NCBI RefSeq assembly: GCF_019426345.1
Contig: NZ_JAHLLW010000017.1
Coordinates: 1 to 64,000, forward strand
DNA: 64,000 bases
Direction: 5' to 3'
From: Marinomonas lutimaris
Lineage (GTDB): Bacteria; Pseudomonadota; Gammaproteobacteria; Pseudomonadales; Marinomonadaceae
In this document: positions 27,705 to 35,323 of the stretch, piece by piece
How the letters are laid out: each line of letters begins with the position of its first letter
How positions within the stretch are numbered: the first letter of the stretch is position 1
Notes under the pieces: generated by a model
Told to the model about the DNA's origin: nothing
Databases searched by the model: none
The model's input: only the letters and a program-made list of their open reading frames with translations
Made by a program: the position numbers and the translations under genes

Positions 27705-28352
27705 TTATTGGCAGTTATAGTCTTCTTTCATTTCAACTGCATAAGGTTTGTCGACAGGGTCATTGAAATTGGCTCTGGCAATTGTTTCTTTTGCCAAGAA
27801 CTCGAACATTTTCCATTTCGAACAAGTAGGGTGAACCACAGTATTGCTAGAATCTAAAATTAACTTGTTTTTCTTATCCGTCAGCTTGTACTGAAATGTA
27901 TAAACTTTAGTCGGTGTATCTACCTTATCGTAACCGCTAACAATAGGCTCCATAAATTGACGGTAGCGTGTAACACAGGTTCGTGCGTCTGTGCTTGGGT
28001 TTCTACGGCAAACAGTATAAGGAATATTTCGCTCGTTATTAAACACAGGAACCTTCTTGGTTTCTGTGGTTTCTTCTGACGTAAAGTTAACCGATAGGTG
28101 ATAGTCAGGATTGTTTTGAGAATCCGAGACATTAGTAAAGCCACGCTCTTTCAATGCATTGATAATATCGGGGATGTATCGCTTATTCGTCAGATCATCG
28201 CCTTCTTTGCTTGGAACCACAGCAATCGTAGCGGATTTATCAATATCTACATTTGAGTCAACATTACTAACATTTTGTCCTGCCAACTTCACATTGGATG
28301 AGCAGCCCGAGAGAAGAGCCGAAAACAGCACAAAAAAAGTGAAAAGTCTCAT
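27705..28352 (-). CDS. Outer-membrane-type lipoprotein, DUF4136-like
   Basis: I start at ATG 28352 with GGAGA nine bases upstream; the ATG at 28367 overlaps that ribosome site. The signal peptide ends in the lipobox 'LLSGC' with the lipidated cysteine at residue 17. The mature part begins 'SSNVKLAGQNVSNVDSNVDIDKSATIAVVP', followed by a segment 'PDIINALKERGFTNV' that resembles the DUF4136 pattern of small lipoproteins. Six cysteines (besides Cys17) suggest disulfides. No specific role can be assigned, and it is monocistronic. Confidence 0.75.
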   Translation of the reverse strand: MRLFTFFVLFSALLSGCSSNVKLAGQNVSNVDSNVDIDKSATIAVVPSKEGDDLTNKRYIPDIINALKERGFTNVSDSQNNPDYHLSVNFTSEETTETKKVPVFNNERNIPYTVCRRNPSTDARTCVTRYRQFMEPIVSGYDKVDTPTKVYTFQYKLTDKKNKLILDSSNTVVHPTCSKWKMFEFLAKETIARANFNDPVDKPYAVEMKEDYNCQ

Positions 28353-28567
28353 AGTCGCGTTCTCCATTGCGTATCAAAAAACAATTATCCAACAGCCATG
28401 AAAACACAGATAGCGAGCAAAACCGAGATATGTCCTTCGCCTTTTACGTATTTTTCAAAAACCTTACTCTAACGTAGCACTTAAATTAGAGTGATTTTAG
28501 GCGATTTATAAGGTATGTGACTTGCTAGATTTAACATTTTACAAAGAGATAATAAATTTTAGGCAAT
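28353..28567. other. Gene-free stretch between the lipoprotein gene and the ssrA terminator
   Basis: These 215 bp presumably hold the lipoprotein promoter. I see no gene or stable structure. Confidence 0.4.
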
Positions 28568-28593
28568 AAAAAACCACCCGAAGGTGGTTTTTT
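28568..28593 (-). terminator. Terminator downstream of ssrA
   Basis: An 11-bp stem AAAAAACCACC / GGTGGTTTTTT with a CGAA/TTCG tetraloop and T-run lies 80 bp past the mature 3' end of tmRNA. It is symmetrical and could also act on the plus strand, but no plus-strand gene reads into it. Confidence 0.9.
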
Positions 28594-28674
28594 ATATGAC
28601 TCACAAACAGTGTGTCGTTTGTGTGTCGACCTCATTTTAAAAAGTGCAAACCCTTTTAAAATCAAGCCTTTAAT

Positions 28675-29036
28675 TGGTGGAGGCGGGGGGGGTCGAACCC
28701 CCGTCCGTCAGTCCTCTGCCATCGGCTCTACATGCATAGTCACTTCTATTATTTGACCACGAACCGCCCGAAGGACAGGGTGTTAATGGCGAGCCTACTT
28801 AGTCTTAGAACCTTATCCCTAGGCGGGGCATCGGTTAGCATCTTGTAATTTATGATACTGCAGAATCTCTGGCTACAAGCAACCTGAGGGCAGCACACTA
28901 GCAGCGGTTTAGGCTGCTAAAGCGTAGTTTTCGTCGTTTGCGACTATAAAATTGATGCGGGGGATTAACGAGATCACGCATCACTCTCGACATGCACCTT
29001 TGGGTTTGTAACCGACGTCGAAACCATGTCGCCCCC
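28675..29036 (-). ncRNA. ssrA: Transfer-messenger RNA (tmRNA)
   Basis: The minus-strand transcript begins GGGGGCGACATGGTTTCGAC and ends with CCACCA, giving about 362 nt, nearly the E. coli length. The 3' tRNA-like part has the T-arm 'GGTTCGACCCC' and encoded CCA. The tag reading frame at 28909-28941 encodes ANDENYALAA followed by a stop, identical to the E. coli tag, starting at a GCA resume codon. tmRNA rescues stalled ribosomes with SmpB, whose gene lies 101 bp upstream. Ends are assigned by family resemblance. Confidence 0.98.
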
Positions 29037-29045
29037 AAAAAGCAA

Positions 29046-29058
29046 CGCTAGTCTAGCG
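29046..29058. promoter_or_regulatory. Palindrome just upstream of the tmRNA 5' end
   Basis: CGCTAG-T-CTAGCG is a perfect 13-bp palindrome ending 10 bp before the tmRNA 5' end, in the -10/discriminator area of its promoter. It may be an operator or a structural feature; the function is unknown. Confidence 0.3.
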
Positions 29059-29137
29059 CAAACAATACGCTTACGCTAGAGGTAACGCAGAAATGCTTAG
29101 TGTCTACTTATTTCAACCTAAGGTTAAAAAGCGTCTA

Positions 29138-29617
29138 TTAAGCACTGTGTTTCATTAGTCGTTCTTTGTCTCTTGACCAATCACGATCACGCTCGGTATC
29201 TCGTTTATCGTGTTCTTTTTTACCGGTTACCAAGGCGACTTCGCATTTGATCTTGTTGCCTTTCCAATACAGCGCCATGGCCGCACAGGTTTTGCCTTTT
29301 TGCTCGGTGACTTGGATGATCCGGTCAAGTTCTTTGCGGTTTAATAGTAATTTGCGTTGTCGCATCGGTTCACAAACGACATGCGTTGAGGCGCTAAGCA
29401 GTGGCGTAATACGCGCGCCGACGAGCCACGCTTCGTTTTGGTGAATGATGACGAAGGAGTCTACTAATTGGGCTTTGCCTTCGCGGAGGCTTTTTACTTC
29501 CCAACCAGATAAAACCAAACCGGCTTCGAACTTCTGGTCAACAAAGTAGTCGTATTTTGCACGTTTGTTAAGCGCGATGGTGCCCGTGCTGCTGGATTTT
29601 TTCTTTACTTTACTCAT
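29138..29617 (-). CDS. smpB: SsrA-binding protein SmpB
   Basis: This 159-residue protein binds tmRNA and delivers it to stalled ribosomes. Family motifs are present: '[35 protein letters not shown]', the '[20 protein letters not shown]' strand and the basic C-terminal tail '[17 protein letters not shown]' that enters the ribosomal decoding centre. It is on the same strand as ssrA and just upstream. Confidence 0.98.
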   Translation of the reverse strand: MSKVKKKSSSTGTIALNKRAKYDYFVDQKFEAGLVLSGWEVKSLREGKAQLVDSFVIIHQNEAWLVGARITPLLSASTHVVCEPMRQRKLLLNRKELDRIIQVTEQKGKTCAAMALYWKGNKIKCEVALVTGKKEHDKRDTERDRDWSRDKERLMKHSA

Positions 29618-29798
29618 AGTTGGAAATTATACGGTCGATAGTGGCAAAAACCTATGCTTTTCTTGAGGTATGCGCCTGAATGTTGGAAAATTCGCACTTG
29701 TTAATTAATTTGTCTGGTTAGGTAGCGCTTATGTGTTGGCCACGTATGCGTTTTATTCCTATCCTTAAACACATCTTGTGTATTTAGAGCCTAAATTT

Positions 29799-31157
29799 AT
29801 GCCTGAAAGTCGATGTTTACAAGGTATCTGGTCAAGTCCGTGGATATTTATTTTTGCGGCCAGTGGATCGGCGGTGGGATTGGGGAACATTTGGAAGTTT
29901 CCTTATGTGCTCGGGCAAAACGGCGGCGGTGCATTTTTGTTTGTGTATTGCTTGTGTTTGTTGCTGGTCGGCTTGCCTGTATTGATGGCTGAAGTAGCTT
30001 TGGGCCGTACGGTTCGTTCTAATCCAATTGATACGGTAAACGATTTAAGTGAGCGTCGCATTGTTCACCCAGCTTGGGTGTTTGTGCCTTGGTTAGCTGG
30101 TATAACGGGCTTTTTAGTTCTGACTTTTTACAGCGTAATTGCGGGCTGGTCTCTGGCTTATTTAGATCGCGCTGTGTCTGGTGATTTTAAAGACATTACG
30201 CAAGTTGGCGCATCCAGCATGTTTGATACTTTATTAGCGACACCAACAGAAATGCTGTTGTGGCATTCTGTATTTATGGCATTAGTGGTATTAACGGTTG
30301 GGCAGTCGGTTACTCGTGGTTTGTCTGCCGTGGTACGGATTTTATTGCCAGTGTTGGTGGTGACGTTATTGTTGCTGGCGTTTTATTCTATGACTATTGG
30401 TAATATGAATGCAGCACTGGACTTTATGTTTCGTTGGTCTTGGCAGGATATTACCTTTGAAGTTGTCTTGTCTGCGGTTGGGCTAGCTTTGTTTAGTTTG
30501 AGTGTGGGAATGGGCGCCATGTTTGCCTATGGTGCTTATATGAGCAAGCGTATGTCGATTGCCCGAGCTTGTAGCATAGTGGTTGGTGTGGATTTGCTGG
30601 TGGCTATTTTGGCTGGTTTGGTCATTTTTCCATTGGTGTTTTCATTTAATATTGATGTACAAGCTGGACCAAGTTTGACCTTTGTATCTCTGCCTATCAT
30701 TTTTGGTGGCTTGCCTGGAGGTCAATTTTTCGCGGGCGTGTTCTTTTTATTGTTGGTAGTTGCGGCTCTTACGTCGGCCATATCCATGTTAGAATTGTTT
30801 GTTGCTTGGCTGCATGAAAAATTTTATATCGCCCGCTTGAAAGCTGCTCTATTGATGGGGATTGCCGTTTGGTTTGTTGGTATTGCGGTGCTTTTGTCTT
30901 TTAATCATTGGGACAGCAAAATTGTCTTCGGATTGAATTTCTTTGAATTGTTAGATGAATTTACGTCTTTGATTCTTTTGCCTGTGGGAGCTATTTTGCT
31001 GTCTGTTTTGGTGGCTTGGTTTATTCCACATTCCATGTTGCAAAATGAGATGATTACAAAACAAGCAAATCATTTTCAATGGTGGTATAAGACATTGAAA
31101 TACATAAGTATTCCAGCAATGATTGTGATTACTCTTGCTGGCTGGATAGGAGTGTAG
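29799..31157 (+). CDS. Neurotransmitter:sodium symporter family (SNF) transporter
   Basis: I start at ATG 29799; GTG 29778 is the alternative and no site is strong. The 452-residue protein has about 11-12 membrane helices and the NSS helix-1 motif 'AASGSAVGLGNIWKFPYVLGQNGGGAFL', which carries the sodium and substrate sites. Such bacterial transporters (LeuT and TnaT class) take up amino acids or related amines with Na+. It is inserted between smpB and ratA, which are neighbours in pseudomonads, and ratA begins two bases after its stop codon, so they are probably cotranscribed. Substrate unknown. Confidence 0.9.
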   Translation: MPESRCLQGIWSSPWIFIFAASGSAVGLGNIWKFPYVLGQNGGGAFLFVYCLCLLLVGLPVLMAEVALGRTVRSNPIDTVNDLSERRIVHPAWVFVPWLAGITGFLVLTFYSVIAGWSLAYLDRAVSGDFKDITQVGASSMFDTLLATPTEMLLWHSVFMALVVLTVGQSVTRGLSAVVRILLPVLVVTLLLLAFYSMTIGNMNAALDFMFRWSWQDITFEVVLSAVGLALFSLSVGMGAMFAYGAYMSKRMSIARACSIVVGVDLLVAILAGLVIFPLVFSFNIDVQAGPSLTFVSLPIIFGGLPGGQFFAGVFFLLLVVAALTSAISMLELFVAWLHEKFYIARLKAALLMGIAVWFVGIAVLLSFNHWDSKIVFGLNFFELLDEFTSLILLPVGAILLSVLVAWFIPHSMLQNEMITKQANHFQWWYKTLKYISIPAMIVITLAGWIGV

Positions 31158-31158
31158 T

Positions 31159-31590
31159 TTGAGTCATATAGAACGCTTCGCACATGTTAACTACAGTTGC
31201 GAGCAAATGTTTGCTTTGGTAAACGATATTGACGGTTATCCTGAGTTTTTACCTGGGTGTTTGAATTCTACATTAATTTCAAAAACGCCAACGGAAATTG
31301 TGGCGTCTTTGGAAGTAGGTAAAGGGCCAGTGCGACAATCGTTTACGACAAAGAATTTTTTGGAAGATTTTAGTCGAATTGAAATGACCTTGGTGAAAGG
31401 GCCATTTAAGAGTTTGCACGGCATATGGACTTTCACGGAGTTATCTCCGACAAGTTGCAAAATTATGCTGAGTATTGAGTTTGAATTAAGCGGTATGCTG
31501 AAGTTCGCTTTTGGTGGCGTGTTTAGTCAAATTGCCAATACGATGGTGGATTCTTTTAGCAAGCGTGCAAAAGTAGTATACGGTGAATAG
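31159..31590 (+). CDS. ratA: RatA/COQ10-like START domain protein
   Basis: The start is TTG 31159, supported by AGGAG six bases upstream and by the family N-terminus 'IERFAHVNYSCEQMFALVNDIDGYPEFLPGC'. The 143-residue protein is a single START/Bet-v1-like fold that in E. coli (RatA) blocks 50S-30S association and in mitochondria (Coq10) binds ubiquinone. Lipid or quinone binding is the older and better-supported role for the family. The stop is followed by rnfH after one base, the usual gene pair. Confidence 0.93.
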   Translation: MSHIERFAHVNYSCEQMFALVNDIDGYPEFLPGCLNSTLISKTPTEIVASLEVGKGPVRQSFTTKNFLEDFSRIEMTLVKGPFKSLHGIWTFTELSPTSCKIMLSIEFELSGMLKFAFGGVFSQIANTMVDSFSKRAKVVYGE

Positions 31591-31591
31591 T

Positions 31592-31876
31592 ATGAGAGTT
31601 GAAGTAGCGTACGCTTTACCTGAGAAGCAAAAAATTATTGCTTTAGAGGTTGAAGAAGGTTGTACCGTGCGTGATGCAGTACGCCGTTCTAATATTCATG
31701 TTTTTTTTCCTGATGTGGATGTAGAAACAGTAAAAGTTGGCATTTTCGGTAAAGCAGTGCGAAATGCGGAAGAGCAAGAATTAAAAGAAGGCGAGCGAGT
31801 CGAGTTGTATCGTGAGCTGAAGGTTGACCCAAAGCAAGCTAGGGCCAACCGTGCAGCGAAAACAACAAAGGATTAG
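31592..31876 (+). CDS. rnfH: RnfH family ubiquitin-like protein
   Basis: I start at ATG 31592, one base after the ratA stop; GTG 31583 would overlap ratA. The 94-residue protein has a beta-grasp pattern 'MRVEVAYALPEKQKIIALEVEEGCTVRDAVRRS' and 'GERVELYRELKVDPKQARANRA', which is the RnfH/RatB signature. Function is poorly known. Its 3' end overlaps that of the convergent bamE gene by 4 bp. Confidence 0.94.
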   Translation: MRVEVAYALPEKQKIIALEVEEGCTVRDAVRRSNIHVFFPDVDVETVKVGIFGKAVRNAEEQELKEGERVELYRELKVDPKQARANRAAKTTKD

Positions 31877-32190
31877 TTGTTTTTGATTTGTGTTAAAACG
31901 CCGTCGCTAAAAATTAGCACCAGGTCGTTTGCATCACTTTTCTTGGTATCTGGTGTTGCGTATAGAGCTGTATATAGGTAATGCCATTCGTTTGGCTTGA
32001 AAGTGTCTCTTAGCATGGGAGTACCCAGTAGGTAAGTGACCTGAGATTCAGACATGCCAATTTGTAACTGTGATAGTTGTTCCTTCGTTACAAGATTTCC
32101 TTGTGTTACTGGAACCTTGTAAGGTGGTGGAAATAAACTGCATGCGCTAAGTGAAAGTGCTGCGCATAATATTAAAACTGATTTTTTCAT
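31873..32190 (-). CDS. bamE: Outer membrane assembly lipoprotein BamE
   Basis: This 105-residue lipoprotein has the signal peptide 'MKKSVLILCAALSLSAC' with the lipidated Cys at 17, then 'YKVPVTQGNLVTKEQLSQLQIGMSESQVTYLLGTP', the SmpA/OmlA core. BamE stabilises the BamA/BamD complex for insertion of beta-barrel proteins. AAGGA lies nine bases before the ATG. It is divergent from fur across a 69-bp region. Confidence 0.97.
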   Translation of the reverse strand: MKKSVLILCAALSLSACSLFPPPYKVPVTQGNLVTKEQLSQLQIGMSESQVTYLLGTPMLRDTFKPNEWHYLYTALYATPDTKKSDANDLVLIFSDGVLTQIKNN

Positions 32191-32218
32191 TTGTATTATC
32201 CTTACTCTGGTGTGCTAA

Positions 32219-32235
32219 TGATAAAGTAATTATCA
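32219..32235. promoter_or_regulatory. Fur-box-like inverted repeat upstream of fur
   Basis: TGATAA-AGTAA-TTATCA is a perfect inverted repeat located 25 bp before the fur ATG, in the bamE-fur divergent promoter. The half sites match those of the Fur box, but the spacer is five rather than three bases. Autoregulation of fur is common, which makes the site plausible. Confidence 0.5.
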
Positions 32236-32259
32236 ACAAGATCGAATAGAGAATGACTC

Positions 32260-32670
32260 ATGACTAGCGAAAATCAAGAGCTAAAGAAAGCGGGACTCAA
32301 GGTAACTCTACCACGAGTGAAAATTTTACAAATTCTTGAAGGTGCGGGTGACCGCCACATGAGTGCTGATGATGTCTATCGCACTCTGCTTGATCAAGGT
32401 GAAGATGTTGGTTTGGCGACAGTTTACCGTGTGCTAACTCAGTTTGAAACTGCAGGTTTGGTGCAACGTCACCATTTCGAAGCAGGAACAGCTGTTTTTG
32501 AGTTGGCGAAGGGCGATCACCACGATCACATGATTTGTCTAGAAACTGGCAAAGTCATTGAATTCGTAGATCCAATTATTGAAAAACGTCAGCGTGAAAT
32601 CGCCGAAGAGCATGGTTTTGATATTGAAGATCACAGCTTGATTATCTACGTGCGCCCAAAGAAAAAATAA
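32260..32670 (+). CDS. fur: Ferric uptake regulator
   Basis: This 136-residue metalloregulator represses iron-uptake genes when loaded with Fe(II). The winged helix contains 'ADDVYRTLLDQGEDVGLATVYRVLTQFETAGLV', and the metal-binding loop is 'GDHHDHMICLETGKVIEF'. The C-terminal CxxC zinc site of E. coli Fur is absent: only the single cysteine of 'MICLE' is visible, as in Pseudomonas-type Fur. Convergent with recN behind a strong terminator. Confidence 0.97.
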   Translation: MTSENQELKKAGLKVTLPRVKILQILEGAGDRHMSADDVYRTLLDQGEDVGLATVYRVLTQFETAGLVQRHHFEAGTAVFELAKGDHHDHMICLETGKVIEFVDPIIEKRQREIAEEHGFDIEDHSLIIYVRPKKK

Positions 32671-32700
32671 ATATTCGTTTACCTAAGGGGAATGGATGGG

Positions 32701-32740
32701 AAGGGCCTAAATCGCAGAATTTAGGCCCTTTTTTTATTTT
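32701..32740 (+). terminator. Rho-independent terminator of fur
   Basis: A 12-bp perfect stem AAGGGCCTAAAT (32701-32712) / ATTTAGGCCCTT (32719-32730) is followed by a long T-run. It lies about 30 bp past the fur stop. Confidence 0.93.
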
Positions 32741-32785
32741 TACTTCTGGTGGCAATGTTTTGACGATGCCATTTTTACTATAATG

Positions 32786-34456
32786 CTATTGCAGTTGAAC
32801 GTTGCCAAGCATTTCACGAGCATGAGCTAGGGTTTGCTCAGTCAGTTCTAATCCACCGAGTAGGCGTGCAATTTCTTGTGTTCGATCTTGATCCTTAAGT
32901 AGCTCGACCTGAGAGGAGGTTGCTTCATCTTCAACCAGTTTACTGACTCGTAGATGCTGATTGCCTTGAGCTGCCACTTGCGCAAGGTGAGTAACGCAAA
33001 AGACTTGGCCTCGTTTGCCCACAGAGCGCAGCATACGACCAACGACTTCCGCGATACCACCGCTGATGCCTACGTCTACTTCATCAAACACCAATGTTGG
33101 GATAATTGATGTGTGAGCGGTCACTACTTGAATACCTAAACTAATACGTGACAACTCACCACCTGAGGCGACTTTACGTAATGGCTGAGCGGGTTGTCCT
33201 GGGTTGGAAGCGATCATGTATTCGATGTCTTCAAAACCATTTGCCGAGACTTGTGTAAGTGGCTGACATTGAATAAAGAAGCGCGCATGTGGCATGCCCA
33301 ATCCATGTATTTGTTCTTCGACTTTCTGCGCTAGCTCATCTTTGGCGGTAATGCGCTTTTCTGTCAATGTGGTGGCAAGCGCGGTGAGTTTTTCATAGGC
33401 TTGCTCTTCTTTTTCTTTTAGTGACTCTAGGCTTTCTTCACTACCTTGTAAGCTGTCTAGTTCTGCTTCGACACTCTCTCGTAAGGATAAAAGGCCTTCT
33501 GGCAAGGTTCGGTGCTTGCGAGCCGTGTCATAAATGTCCGATAAGCGTTGCTCTATATCCATGAGGCGCTCGGGATTTTGTTCTAGCGTGTCTTGATAAT
33601 GATGTAGGCTGTCGGCTGCTTCCTGTGCCTGTATTAAAGCGACATTCATCATTTCTAATGCATTTTCCAATTCTTTGGTGGCTGGACGAATTTGGCTAGC
33701 GCTATTGATTGCTTGGTGTAATAAAGAGCAAACATTGCCTTCGTCGCTGTCGATCAAAATGCCGCTGGCTTGATAGGCTTTAAATTGTGAGTCGGCAATG
33801 TTCGACAAGAAAGCTTGCTCGTTTTCTAACTCTTCGATTTCGCCTTCTTTTAGATCAAGCTGTTGTAGCTCTTGTGCTTGGTAAGACAGTAGTTGTATCT
33901 TGGCATCTTGTTCCGAGGAGCGATTCTGCTGAGCAGACAGTTCTTCTTTGAGTTGTCGCCATATTGAATATTGCTGACTGACTTTTTTACTCAAGTCAGT
34001 CAGACGTCCATACTCGTCGAGTTGTTGTCTTTGGGCGTTCTTTTTAAGTAACGATTGGTGTTCGTGCTGTCCGTGGATATCAACCAGCTGACTGCCAACG
34101 TCTTTTAGATCGCTTAATGTGCAAGGGCGACCATTGATGTAAGCCTTGGAGCGACCTTCTTTGCTGATAACACGGCGCAATATGCAATGTTGATCGTGTT
34201 CTAGGTCTCTTTCTTCCAGCCATTTGTGTACGTGTGGATAGTGTTGAATATCGAAGCTGGCGCTGATGTCGGCTCTTTTTTGCCCATGTCTTACGACAGC
34301 GGCATCGGTACGATCACCTAAACAAAGTGACAAGGCATCCACCATGATGGATTTACCTGCCCCTGTTTCACCTGAAATCACGGTCATGCCTTTTTTGAAT
34401 TCTAATTCTAGAGATTCAACAATGGCGAAGTTGGAAATAGCGATGCTGGTCAGCAT
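32786..34456 (-). CDS. recN: DNA repair protein RecN
   Basis: I start at ATG 34456 (GGAG six bases upstream); the TTG at 34468 overlaps that site. The 556-residue SMC-like protein has Walker A 'GETGAGKS' near the N-terminus, long coiled-coil arms in the middle, and the ABC signature 'SGGELSRISLGIQVV' with Walker B 'LVFDEVDVGISG' near the C-terminus. RecN holds broken DNA ends during recombinational repair and is SOS-induced in many bacteria; I did not find a convincing LexA site upstream. Confidence 0.97.
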   Translation of the reverse strand: MLTSIAISNFAIVESLELEFKKGMTVISGETGAGKSIMVDALSLCLGDRTDAAVVRHGQKRADISASFDIQHYPHVHKWLEERDLEHDQHCILRRVISKEGRSKAYINGRPCTLSDLKDVGSQLVDIHGQHEHQSLLKKNAQRQQLDEYGRLTDLSKKVSQQYSIWRQLKEELSAQQNRSSEQDAKIQLLSYQAQELQQLDLKEGEIEELENEQAFLSNIADSQFKAYQASGILIDSDEGNVCSLLHQAINSASQIRPATKELENALEMMNVALIQAQEAADSLHHYQDTLEQNPERLMDIEQRLSDIYDTARKHRTLPEGLLSLRESVEAELDSLQGSEESLESLKEKEEQAYEKLTALATTLTEKRITAKDELAQKVEEQIHGLGMPHARFFIQCQPLTQVSANGFEDIEYMIASNPGQPAQPLRKVASGGELSRISLGIQVVTAHTSIIPTLVFDEVDVGISGGIAEVVGRMLRSVGKRGQVFCVTHLAQVAAQGNQHLRVSKLVEDEATSSQVELLKDQDRTQEIARLLGGLELTEQTLAHAREMLGNVQLQ

Positions 34457-34570
34457 AGAGTGCTCCAAGAAAGAGAAAATATTTATATGGTTATTTATAC
34501 AGTACTTGGTTGTTTTTTGACAAGTCTAGTTAGTAAATTTAATTCCCATGAAATTAATGCGGCTTTAGTG

Positions 34571-34597
34571 TTGAAAGGTCAAAAGCTGACCCCATAT
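34571..34597 (+). promoter_or_regulatory. Sigma-32 (heat-shock) promoter of grpE
   Basis: TTGAA (34571-34575), a 14-base spacer and CCCCATAT (34590-34597) match the sigma-32 consensus (CTTGAA, 13-17 bp, CCCCATnT) except for G in place of the first C. It lies 45 bp upstream of the grpE ATG. Confidence 0.85.
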
Positions 34598-34641
34598 ACC
34601 CTGCACATAGGAAGCATTGTTTCTGTTATTTGGAGTTGAAA

Positions 34642-35220
34642 ATGAGTGAGCAGCAAAAAAATCCTAATCTAGACGCGGAGCATGATTTGAAAAGCGAAAC
34701 GCAAAACGAAACAGTAGAAGAACTTTTAGAGCCTGAAGTAGAGACTTTAGAAGAAGTTACTGCAAATGATGAGCTTGCAAAAGCATTGGAAGAAGTCGCT
34801 CAGTATAAAGAAGCGGCACTTCGCGCTCATGCAGACGCTCAAAACGTACGTCGTCGTGCAGAACAAGATGTCGAGAAAGCGCACAAATTTGGTTTAGAAA
34901 AGTTTGCTAAATCCATTGTGAACGTGGCGGACAATCTAGAGCGTGCTTTGGCTTCTGCGCCAGACACAGGTGAATCTGACCCTGTACGTGAAGGTGTTGA
35001 GCTAACGCTAAAAGATTTGCTTGAGACTTTGGCTCGTTTTGAGGTGAAAGTGGTTGATCCACATGGCGAACCATTCAACCCTGAGTTGCATCAAGCCATC
35101 ACTATGGTGCCAAACCCTGAACTAGAAGCGAACACCGTTATGGATGTTGTGCAGAAGGGTTACACCATTAATGGCCGCTTATTACGTCCTGCAATGGTAG
35201 TGGTTTCAAGCGCAGCTTAA
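34642..35220 (+). CDS. grpE: Nucleotide exchange factor GrpE
   Basis: I start at ATG 34642 with GGAG seven bases upstream; TTG 34630 overlaps it. The 192-residue protein has an acidic N-terminal tail, a long coiled coil ('[33 protein letters not shown]') and the C-terminal beta domain '[23 protein letters not shown]' that opens the DnaK nucleotide cleft. It heads the grpE-dnaK-dnaJ cluster, conserved in pseudomonads. Confidence 0.97.
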   Translation: MSEQQKNPNLDAEHDLKSETQNETVEELLEPEVETLEEVTANDELAKALEEVAQYKEAALRAHADAQNVRRRAEQDVEKAHKFGLEKFAKSIVNVADNLERALASAPDTGESDPVREGVELTLKDLLETLARFEVKVVDPHGEPFNPELHQAITMVPNPELEANTVMDVVQKGYTINGRLLRPAMVVVSSAA

Positions 35221-35250
35221 AAAATACTGTCATTTTTTTGACACTGGACG

Positions 35251-35278
35251 CTTGAAATACTTTTAAGCGTACCCAAAT
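35251..35278 (+). promoter_or_regulatory. Sigma-32-like promoter of dnaK
   Basis: CTTGAA (35251-35256), a 14-base spacer and ACCCAAAT (35271-35278) match the -35 element exactly and the -10 element in part. It sits 46 bp upstream of the dnaK ATG, in the gap after grpE. Confidence 0.7.
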
Positions 35279-35323
35279 ACAGAATTATCATCGTCATAAA
35301 CGAATTTATTGGAGATACAAACC

